Of a stretch of DNA of 62,000 nucleotides, positions 53,093-62,000 are shown in pieces. Every line of letters starts with the position of its first letter. Position 1 is the first letter of the stretch. The DNA lies in the NCBI GenBank assembly GCA_030141605.1, contig JAQGDQ010000278.1, forward strand, positions 1-62,000, written 5' to 3'. The notes below the pieces were generated by a model. That model was not told the origin of the DNA, ran no database searches, and saw only the letters and a list, made by a program, of their open reading frames with translations. The translations under genes and the position numbers were made by a program. Source of the DNA: Tubiluchus corallicola (taxonomy: Eukaryota; Priapulida; Priapulimorpha; Priapulimorphida; Tubiluchidae).

Positions 53093-53569
53093 TTTCAATT
53101 TTCATGTTGCATAACGTCCATTTTGCAAATACTGCGTTAGCTAGCAAGCTATCAAGTTTGAATTATGAAGTGAGTCCTTGACCACTAAGGACGTAATCCA
53201 AATGTTTCTGGGTTTAAATTTAGCCTAGGAAGTGCGCAGTTTGTAAAGAGACTAGAAAATAAAACTCACGTTTTTGTTTCTGAATATCCCGTTTTTGTCA
53301 GCTAAGAGTTAAGCGTGCATACATAAAATGCTGCCAATAAAACAAGTTGCTACGTAATTGCCCTGTTATCTAGCTAATAAGGTGATTAAGTATTACTTTA
53401 TTGGCGGCACAATGCCAAATTAAACTTGTAGGCTCAACTAAATTCTGTGATTAACTAGCACGTAATTACGAGCAGTTAAGCCAAACTTTATGCAAAATAT
53501 CATAAAAATAGGATATACCAGTTATTTGCCTCTCAAATGTTAATATGCAAGACGTTCTGGGTAATAACA

Positions 53570-53660
53570 TTGATGATGGTGATGATGATGACGACGATGA
53601 TGACGACGACGACGACGACGACGATGACGACGACGACAACAACAGCAACAACAATATTAA
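53570..53660. repeat. GAT/GAC trinucleotide array
   Basis: Mixed GATGAC repeats ending in AACAAC. Homopolymer-coding frames here are artefacts. Confidence 0.93.
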
Positions 53661-54309
53661 TAGCAACAGCAAAATAGTCTACAGACTTGATACTAGAGCG
53701 TTGTAATTCTCTTCCAATTGAAATAGAGAACATCGCGTTTATCGAGACGGTCAAAATCACACGGAATAAATTGGGCCACTGTATAGCCTTAAATCGCTTC
53801 TAGCTTTTACATACTGCAGTATACTGATCTTTCATTTAGTCATGAGACAAGCGAGGCAGGCTCATGGGTACATGAAATTCAAATCAGTTTAAAATGAAAT
53901 GTGATTTTACAGATATTTTTTGTACCATACACATCTGCTTTTCATTAAAAAATCAATTTAATTTAAATCAATTTAAAATTAATTAATTAGACAGATCTAA
54001 TTAATTAGCTAATTAATGGTTTGCTACCACTTTTTTGTTTTGAACCAAGGTCACACTAGCCAATTATCCTGCCAAATTGCAACTAGATTAGATCATAGCA
54101 ACATGCAAATTAAATTAATTTAAAAATAATTACGCAGCTTTAATCAATTAACTAATTAAGTGTGACAAATTTTTTATCTTGAACCAAGGGTATTCTAACT
54201 AATTATCACATCTAATATCAGCTCAGTTGAGTTAAAAGTTCAAAAAAAGTGTGACGGACAGTAGCTGTGGTGATGGTGGTACTGGTAGCGGCATCCGCAG
54301 TAGCAGTGC
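53661..54309. other. intergenic, AATTAATT-rich
   Basis: AATTAATTAG-type low-complexity DNA at 53940-54160. No gene. Confidence 0.5.
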
Positions 54310-54560
<251 letters not shown>

Positions 54561-55288
54561 TAACACTAGTAGTAGTACTGGGTCATAAGGTACTAGGCGA
54601 AGTTACTCATCAGTAGATTTTAATCACTTACATGAATGCAAAGTTAAATGGTTAAAGGTCAAAGGTCAAGGTCACAATAATGATTCAGGTTGTTTATTCT
54701 TAACGGGTGGTTATATGGTCCATTTCGTGATACCCGCTCTACTGAAACCCTGCAGTACTTGTTCGCCAAGAATCAACATTGACGAGCAGTCGACGAGAGA
54801 ATCCTAATTATTTCACTTCTAATATGTATTGTAATTTGCTGTAATGTGAGCATGGGTAACTCTGCCAGCTGCTGCTTCTGTGCTGGTAGAGTTGCTCAAC
54901 TGAGGTGAATATTTAGTTGACACAAACATGTATTGTGAACGTTAGCGCACAGTGCTTGCGCACGCTTGCATACAGGGCTTCAAGTGCTAGCCCTCGCAGG
55001 GCTTTTAAGAAACAAATGTTGCTGGGAAGCCTGTTGAATTGACCAGAAATATACATGTGAGATAAGAAGTTGTGTTTCAGTTCTAAATTTACTGTGACAG
55101 TGCGACAAGACGTTTTACAAGGAGGATAATGTGTCGTGACATTTGTGTGCAAGAAGAGCTAAGAAAGCATTTCAAGTGTGCGCATGCTAGGTGATTTAAA
55201 AATTCTTTGTTACTAAAACATAGCCAAATTTCAAGTCATATTTACACCTAAACTTCAAATATGAAAGAGCTCTCCCGAGACTTGCCAT
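54561..55288. other. intergenic, no gene recognised
   Basis: Contains TTAAAGGTCAAAGGTCAAGGTC at 54651-54672 (two AGGTCA half-sites spaced by one base), which could be chance. Nothing else. Confidence 0.3.
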
Positions 55289-55507
55289 GCCCTTGTAGTC
55301 TCAAAATAATTATTTTTATTTATTACAGAAGCTTTCACTCTAGAGAGCTTCGTCAGTTGAAAAATTACAGATGAAATGTTAAAAACGGTGAAACACACTG
55401 GTATATACTGTTTTTAACATTTCATCTGTAATTTTCCGCTGACGAAGCCTACTGGGGTGAAAGCTTCTGTAAGAAATTAAAATAATCATTTTGAAAATAC
55501 AGGGGCT
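55289..55507. repeat. about 215 bp imperfect palindrome (foldback element)
   Basis: Both arms contain TTACAGAAGCTTTCAC, GACGAAGC (or CTTCGTC) and ATTACAGATGAAATGTTAAA in inverted order, and homology extends outwards through AAAATAATNATTTT. The loop is only about 30 nt (55386-55412). No ORF. Confidence 0.8.
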
Positions 55508-56040
55508 TTCAAGCTTTTCTTAGGCTAAAACACTTCAAACCAGAATGAAACCTGAATGCAAGAATGTTTAATTTTTTCTACTTTCCTTATTCAACTTGTT
55601 AATTCCGAAATGTGATTTAAGCTAAACATTTAAGTCTAGCAACGATCACAGTTAGTTTTTTGTGATGGAAATAATACAACGCTGGACTTGATCAGTAAGT
55701 TGGTGGGCGACCACCAGAAAATCGTTATCGTCTCTGACAGAGTCTCTCTTAGCTGAACAGAACTAACTGAGGTGTATATGGCCTACTCAAATTCGCGTGA
55801 AAAGAAATTCTCCTTCAAAGTGATTAAAATACACCTGTCCATCAAATGATAATGAGAAAGATTCCGGTCATACCACAACCGTCGATATAAGAAGTAAATC
55901 TTGCCACTTAGTGCTTGTGCTGTACCGGTCTATTCATATGCAAAATAAACAATAACTACACCTGCCACCACCACCATCACAACAACATCAACAAAAACAA
56001 CAACAGCAACAACATTTCTTGTGCGATAGATGACAGATGA

Positions 56041-56255
56041 CATCAAAGTCTATAATTTTTAGATTGATATATTATATATAGGTAGACATCAAAGATGAAT
56101 TGTAAAGGTCTATAATTTTTAAATTGATATATTATATATAGGTAGACATCAAAGATGAATTATAAAGGTTCTATAATTTTTAGATTGATGTATTATATAT
56201 AGATAGACATCAAAGACGAATTATAAAGGTCTATAATTGTTAGATTGATATATTC
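56041..56255 (+). repeat. 60-61 bp tandem repeat, about 3.5 copies
   Basis: Units begin TCTATAATTTTTAGATTGAT at 56049, 56109, 56170 and 56230, each followed by TATTATATATAGGTAGACAT. Divergence is a few percent. It ends 25 nt before a good acceptor site at 56280. Confidence 0.88.
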
Positions 56256-56280
56256 TAACTGTAATGTTATTATCTTTCAG

Positions 56281-56477
56281 ATGAAGGATTAGCTATAAGA
56301 TTTGGTCATGTGAATGGAAAAGAAAAATTAGAGCGCCAGTTTGCTTTCATTTTTATAGAACTGATGATTTCAATGGATTTAGTTTATACTAATGGGAGGA
56401 AATCTTATGAGGATTCTTATATTTCTTCGGGAAAGTTGTATTTGTCTGCTTACACTCCTAAATCTGCAAGTGAATAG
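56281..56477 (+). CDS. orphan coding-like exon, product unknown
   Basis: A strong acceptor (tattatctttcag) is followed by an open frame with codon use like a real exon: DEGLAIRFGHVNGKEKLERQ, FAFIFIELMISMDLVYTNGR, then KSYEDSYISSGKLYLSAYTP and a TAG at 56475. In the same frame after the TAG, coding-like sequence continues to a TAA near 56585 and includes LNALLKTLHFFKRQTLECER. It could be the last exon of a gene with upstream exons I did not find, or a decayed transposon gene with one nonsense change. Family not recognised. Confidence 0.3.
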
Positions 56478-57039
56478 TTGTATTTCATTAGGAGAAATTG
56501 GAAGCTTGGACTTAATGCATTACTTAAAACACTGCATTTTTTCAAGAGGCAAACGTTGGAGTGTGAAAGATGTCGTGTGAATAAATAATTTACGAGAAAA
56601 TTATCACTGCTTGAGATTCATTTAAGCGAACGCCGCCATGTAATAAAAGCAAGAGTTAATGCTTTCGCAGATCTCAACATGTGCCGTTTTTTGAAGTGCA
56701 ATGTTATTAGCCTAATTGGTGACAAAAATTTGCATTGTTGGTGGGTTAAATGATACTATAAACGTGTAAAATGGTTACTTACAGTCGAGAAATTAATGTT
56801 TGTCAGTCGAGCGGTATAGACGCATACTAGCTCATCATCGTTTTCAAATTTTGAATCAACTTCGTGGGCGGCTGTTACAAACATGTTTTGTTCAGCGCCA
56901 AGTTGTGTTGAACAGCGCACAATTTGAACATTGTGACTGAGTTTTCACTACCTTAGCTCAGGATTGGGGTTAGAATTACATGAAAGGTTTCATCTATGTG
57001 TCTCATGAATGTCAATCATCATCCAGGGTTGGGCTTCAG

Positions 57040-57048
57040 AATGGCTGA
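57040..57048 (+). CDS. possible first coding exon (ATGGCTGAG then GTGAGT)
   Basis: ATG with A at -3 and G at +4, three codons MAE, then a perfect GAG|GTGAGT donor. This is the form of many animal 5' exons. No matching phase-0 acceptor with coding sequence was found before 62000, so it may be chance or the gene may run on to the right. Confidence 0.2.
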   Translation, partial: NG

Positions 57049-57854
57049 GGTGAGTCCAGTGTTTTTGTATCATCTATTTAAATAGTTTAATCATTCTGTA
57101 ACATATAATTGCAACAAAAACACAGGCATTTTTTTACAATTTTTGAACTTCGAAATGCTTATGTCGTTCACACGTGTTTCCTTTTAAAAAGAGTTATTGG
57201 TTTGATGCAAATGACTGTTTTTTCTTTTTACTAGCCCCTTATTATGTCCCTGATTATTTAATTTGAAAACAAATTAAAAGTTGTTTTCTAAATAGACATT
57301 TTCTAAATAAACAAACTAATAGACATTTATTTGTATATTACGTCATGATTCTATGTGCATAATGACGCTATGTATATATAAAGCTAAATAAAACCGAATT
57401 GAATTAAGTGTAATCGCTGCGGAATCGGCTAAATTTTCACTGTGCAATGCACGCAAAAAATTTCTTTACACGATTTTTTTTCAAGAAATTAGCAAAAAGT
57501 ATATAATAAACATTATTACTAACTGCTTATTTGTAACATAAATGCTTATGTAACATAAAACCAATGTTTCTCAGTACAAAGAATAAGTTCAAAGTTTTGC
57601 GTTTCAGAGAAATCGATATTCCTGGCCATTTTGGTTTTGTCTATGTAGTATAGATTTTTAAATGTTGTGGATGTGGCATCTAGCACATATAGGTCTGACT
57701 AAATAAAGACAACTAAGTAAAAGAAACACTTTTTACGCAATTAATGATTATCCTACGACAAAAAAGTTTTTGTTCTGGTGGCGCTGAGAACTAACGCATA
57801 AGCTGATTACAATGAAATTGATTGTTTATTAAGGTAATGGGTTTCATTTGCTTT

Positions 57855-58880
57855 TAAGTAAAGTAAAGTAAAGTAAAGTAAAGTAAAGTAAAGTGAAGTG
57901 AAGTGAAGTGAAGTGAAGTGAAGTGAAGTGAAGTGAATGAAGTGAAGTGAAGTGAAGTGAAGTGAAGTGAAGTGAAGTAAAGTAAAGTAAAGTAAAGTAA
58001 AGTAAAGTAAAGTAAAGTAAAGTAAAGTAAAGTAAAGTAAAGTAAAGCAAAGCAAAGCAAAGCAAAGCAAAGCAAAGCAAAGCAAAGCAAAGCAAAGCAA
58101 AGCAAAGCAAAGCAAAGCAAAGTAAAGTAAAGTAAAGCAAAGCAAAGCAAAGCAAAGCAAAGCAAAGCAAAGCAAAGTAAAGTAAAGTAAAGTAAAAGTA
58201 AAATCAAGTAAAGTAAAGTAAAGTAAAGTAAAGTAAAGTAAAGTAAAGTAAAGTAAAGTAAAGTAAAGTGAAGTGAAGTGAAGTGAAGTGAAGTGAAGTG
58301 AAGTGAAGTGAAGTGAAGTGAAGTGAAGTGAAGTGAAGTGAAAAAAAAAGAAGTGAAGTGAAGTGAAGTGAAGTGAAGTGAAGTGAAGTGAAGTGAAGTA
58401 AAGTAAAGTAAAGTGAAGTGAAGTAAAGTAAAGTAAAGTAAAGTAAAGTAAAGTAAAGTAAAGTAAAGTAAAGTAAAGTAAAGTAAAGTAAAGTAAAGTA
58501 AAGTAAAGTAAAGTAAAGTAAAGTAAAGTAAAGTAAAGTAAAGTAAAGTAAAGTAAAGTAAAGTAAAAGTAAAGTAAAGTAAAAGTAAAGTAAAGTAAAG
58601 TAAAGTAAAGTAAAGTAAAGTAAAGTAAAGTAAAGTAAAGTAAAGTAAAGTAAAGTAAAGTAAAGTAAAGTAAAGTAAAGTAAAGTAAAGTAAAGTAAAG
58701 TAAAGTAAAGTAAAGTAAAGTAAAGTAAAGTAAAGCAAAGCAAAGCAAAGTAAAGTAAAGTAAAGTAAAGTAAAGTAAAGTAAAGTAAAGTAAAGTAAAG
58801 TAAAGTAAAGTAAAGTAAAGTAAAGTAAAGTAAAGTAAAGTAAAGTAAAGTAAAGTAAAGTAAAGTAAAGTAAAGTAAAG
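57855..58880. repeat. 1.0 kb pentanucleotide array AAAGT with variant blocks
   Basis: Continuous period-5 repeat. Runs of AAAGT alternate with runs of GAAGT (about 57893-57975 and 58268-58398) and AAAGC (about 58046-58120, 58136-58175, 58735-58750). There are rare phase slips and one A-run near 58341. All open frames inside it (up to 374 codons on the minus strand) are products of the repeat. Confidence 0.97.
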
Positions 58881-59329
58881 AATTGAGGTGGCAAAGATTT
58901 TGCAAACCTCTACTACTTTCGCCGACAACACTGCGAGTATATTGATGAAGATATGAAGTAATGGCGTATCCGAAGTTCATGGCTTCATGCCAAATTCAAA
59001 GATATTCCTGATAAAAATCTTTCTTTAACGCATATCTTGTTTCTTAAATGGTACCGGTCGTTATAAAATTGTATTTAGTTGACAAATACAATAATCGCAG
59101 TAGGGAAATTCTAAATCAGATTTTCCAACACATACTTATCTTCTGGTATTAATAAACCATCATGTGAAATATAATAGCTTTTGGTTTCAAAGGCATTTGT
59201 AATTTTTAAACTTTTCTATTTCCTATCAATTCAGAGATTCGGTAGGTTTGTTAAATGCACTGACGTGGAGTTTATGATCACGCTTCCTACTACAGAAAAC
59301 TGATCACAGCTACTGTAGCAATCCCTTTT

Positions 59330-59572
59330 ATGACTATGGCGTGTGATTTTTGCAAAAATGAAATCGCCCTTGGGAAAATATATTCTCAGTCATCGCCGTA
59401 TATACAGTATTGCATAAAACAGCATTACCTGATGCGGAATTTACGGATGCATAAGCGACAGGAACGATTTCAAGACTATACAACATACACTAAGTTGCTC
59501 GTAAATATGGCCGAGCGAATGACAGACTTTATGAATGTTTTTGTTCTGTTGAATAGTCTAGGCTTCAAATAA
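59330..59572 (+). CDS. small hypothetical ORF, 80 codons
   Basis: MTMACDFCKNEIALGKIYSQ and onwards. Balanced composition (about 40% GC) in AT-rich DNA with a CxxC-like CDFC at the start, but no second CxxC, no splice context and no recognised family. Could be chance. Confidence 0.2.
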   Translation: MTMACDFCKNEIALGKIYSQSSPYIQYCIKQHYLMRNLRMHKRQERFQDYTTYTKLLVNMAERMTDFMNVFVLLNSLGFK

Positions 59573-60400
59573 CTCTTATACTAGTAAACTGCACTTTATG
59601 AATGTTTTATTTCGTTGAACAGTCTTCGATTCAACCAACTACTTACATTTCTATAACCAAATTCAGAAAGTGTATTGTACTTGATTTATTTGCAACTGGA
59701 CTTGGAGACGTGCATTTGGACTGGACGCAGTTAAAAGGCCCTGACTAAACCATTATAAGACCTTGATTGCGTGTAACTAGTCGTAACAATTTTTGTATAA
59801 TCGTGAAACTGCAGGCGCGTTTGCAAATGTAGTCATTTAATGTAAATGTTCCGTTTATGTATCTTATAAAATTGATATTGAGCCAAAACTATTCTGTGGT
59901 GACTATTTTAGCCAAAAAAGCAAAAACTATTCATGAAGTCAGCCTTTACATTCGTTAAAACCCTTTATCAGTTGTAAGACCATATACAGCTTAGTTTTTT
60001 AAATTATAGTCTTATAATCAGAATATAAAGTTTATTATAAATGCAAAGTGCAATGAAAAAACAGAGTTAATATAAATTAAAGCGGAAGGAAAACATTGAC
60101 AATACCTTAAAAACTTTCTATGCAAAGTTATATTACTTAGAATTACGCTTACCTGTTTGAAAGGTTTTGGAAAACAAAATTCTTAATAATTTAAAAGGTT
60201 CCGAGCCAGTTGGTAAAACGTCGCTGTTTCACTATCCCAGTGTGCACCAAAAACGTCATTTACGTACCAAAAATATATTATTAATCTTATTAACAAGATG
60301 AAGTAGTTTATAGTTCTGCTTACTTCTTATTAGTAACTTGTGCGCCATAGTTTTTTCAAACTTTACGAAATGTCATTTAATTTGTTCTAAACGACATACC

Positions 60401-60559
60401 GTTAAAATGGTTGCGCGTAACGGTCGTCATGGGAATTTAAATTTACAAGTTTCATACAGCTCTACTGCTAACGCTGTGCGCAGAAAGCCAGGATGTAGGT
60501 GGTACAAAATCCCACAACGAATTTCTAGCATGGGTAAGAAAAAGGGTAGCAGAAAATGA
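60401..60559 (+). CDS. small hypothetical basic ORF
   Basis: From a possible start at 60407 it reads MVARNGRHGNLNLQ and ends MGKKKGSRK, rich in Arg and Lys. The longer frame starts at 60338. No relatives recognised; weak call. Confidence 0.15.
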   Translation, partial: VKMVARNGRHGNLNLQVSYSSTANAVRRKPGCRWYKIPQRISSMGKKKGSRK

Positions 60560-61856
60560 TATCTCTTTCCTGTACTAAAAAATCAAATGGAGAAGATCAA
60601 GGACACAGAATATGCGGCCTGTGTGTTATTTCAAAGTCGCTTTAAAGTAAAAACACCCATGTAAATCAAAATGTAGTAATCTTACCTGCAAGAAATTCAC
60701 AAATCATACCTTCTGACTGGCTCATATTTAAATACTTACCTGTTTTACCTGTGCAAAGTCTATAAATACAAGTGCAGCATTCTGTCTCTTTGAGTTCAGT
60801 GGTGGTTACTGGTGTTACCTTAAGCACTAGACAAGACAAGCCTGCACCCGCCTTTCCAGGACTTGTCACCCAACTGTTTCAGGCGTCAGAGTAAGGGTGT
60901 GGAAACCCCTGAAGAGTAAATTCTTTTTAATGTTTTATGTTTAGCTAGCTAGTTATTTGGTTCAAGTACAAAGGTTCTTTCACACTAACAAAACACTAGC
61001 AGTTTTCAATACATCTGATGGCTTCAACATTTACTTTTTAATTTAATAATTACTAAGCTAGTCAAGATTTTGGACTGGTCTTATGCCCCATTTCCCAGCT
61101 GGTAAATGTCTTCCAGTCGTTTGGGGTACTAATCGTTTCTGGATGTTGTTTCGAATCGAGGAGGCCTGTCGCCCACCGATACCTCTGGTTCAAACCATCA
61201 AGGGGCGATTACAATTACCCTGGCGGCGAGAACCCGACAGCAGAACGGTATATTGTAAGTGTAACTAAACTAAGCTAAACTAAGTTGCAAATTTCTCACA
61301 CTTTTACTGAAGCTAAATTCAACACAAGCCAGCTCGTTAAACCTTTTAGTGGCAAACTGTTGTTTGTGAAGTAAACCAGGATCAACTTGAGTCCATCAGA
61401 ATTAAAAGCTTGGCTTTGCAGTCTTTATAGCTTTCAGTTGTAAGCCTCGCTCGATTTGAAGCTAAATTGACCATCAGTAGCATGCGGAGTCCTTTCAGTC
61501 GAGTCTTGTCTTAGATGATTAGTTCTGTTGTCTGAGCTGTTTTTAACGAAGTGCCCTCAGGTTTATGGGGTAAGCGACAGCGAAATTTGCAATTATAGCT
61601 ACGCGATTTAGATGTCTCCCTTTGGGTCTGATTTTTCTCTTCGCTGACAAGAGAGTTCTCTGAAAGAAAAACACAAAAATAATGTATCGGTGGATATTTG
61701 TACATTTGTGTTTATTGTTGTTGCTGTGACGAATTTGCCACTTTATAAAACCAGAGTTATGCCAAGCACTGATGGTTACTCGCTTATCGAGTTTTTATGC
61801 CAACTGCCTGTTTCCTTACAACACCTTTCAGCGTTGCCCTAGAATATCTCGTTAGG

Positions 61857-61978
61857 AGAGGAGAATCTCTTCTCCTTTTCCCGCCTCTCCTCTGCTCTAT
61901 TCTATTTTCCTTGCCTCTTCTCTTCTCTCCTCTTCTTTTTCCCCTCTTTTCTTAGACATCTCTAGCATCCCTTTTTTA
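61857..61978 (+). repeat. polypyrimidine tract (CTCTT-rich)
   Basis: After a short AGGAGAGGAGAA stretch, about 110 nt are almost entirely C and T up to the window end region. The AGGAGAGG and CCTCTCC arms could pair. Confidence 0.8.
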
Positions 61979-62000
61979 GGTACTGAAGAGGAGTAACTAA

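Larger units (their letters stand above)
58881..61856. other. right-hand region, mostly without recognised genes
   Basis: Two small frames are listed separately. GC-richer DNA at 61080-61260 holds a GGTTCAAACCA motif and a short open frame, possibly repeat-derived. No splice-linked coding chain found. Confidence 0.35.

Noticed and set aside
57807-58980. Long minus-strand frames of 258-374 codons (Leu/Phe/Tyr-rich)
   Set aside because: They are translations of the AAAGT pentanucleotide array; a period-5 repeat without stops is open in every frame.

Overview
This is AT-rich nuclear DNA from an invertebrate animal. It has intron-rich genes with canonical GT-AG (and a few GC-AG) junctions, relics of TTAGGG-type telomere-like repeats, a 5S rRNA-like sequence of invertebrate type, and very many small transposons and microsatellites. 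Both identifiable genes are conserved animal genes. I cannot name the phylum from the sequence alone.

Left third (1-12.4 kb, + strand): the 3' part of a DNA ligase 1 gene (LIG1). Thirteen coding exons join in a single continuous frame of 556 codons plus stop. They cover the DNA-binding domain, the adenylation domain with the K-x-D-G active site, and the OB-fold with motif VI. The 5' exons lie before the window.

Middle (14.3-41.0 kb, - strand): a cilia and flagella associated protein 69 gene (CFAP69), tail to tail with LIG1. Fifteen exons (14328-32943) are well supported by similarity and by an unbroken chain of intron phases. Four more upstream exons (37095-41024) are proposed from phase, splice sites and weak similarity. 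They give a start codon in good context and a total of 892 codons plus stop. Two of the four end in GC donors. The introns are packed with MITEs, a 5S-like sequence, a palindromic element and old retrotransposon pieces.

Right third (41-62 kb): no gene I can identify. It holds a 5'-truncated, frameshifted non-LTR retrotransposon 3' end with a restriction-like endonuclease domain, two well-delimited MITEs, three members of a small family whose interior is degenerate TTAGGG-like repeat, several large microsatellites including a 1 kb block-structured AAAGT array, a 200 bp palindrome, and a few unplaced coding-like stretches (56281, 57040, 59330).

The most interesting observation is in LIG1. A hAT-like MITE inserted exactly at a 5' splice site. 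The 8 bp target duplication spans the exon end, and the first base of the transposon now supplies the T of the functional GT donor, while the old donor survives 484 bp downstream. Also notable are the telomere-like MITE family and an inverted MITE pair that flanks a frame-neutral block of eight CFAP69 exons.
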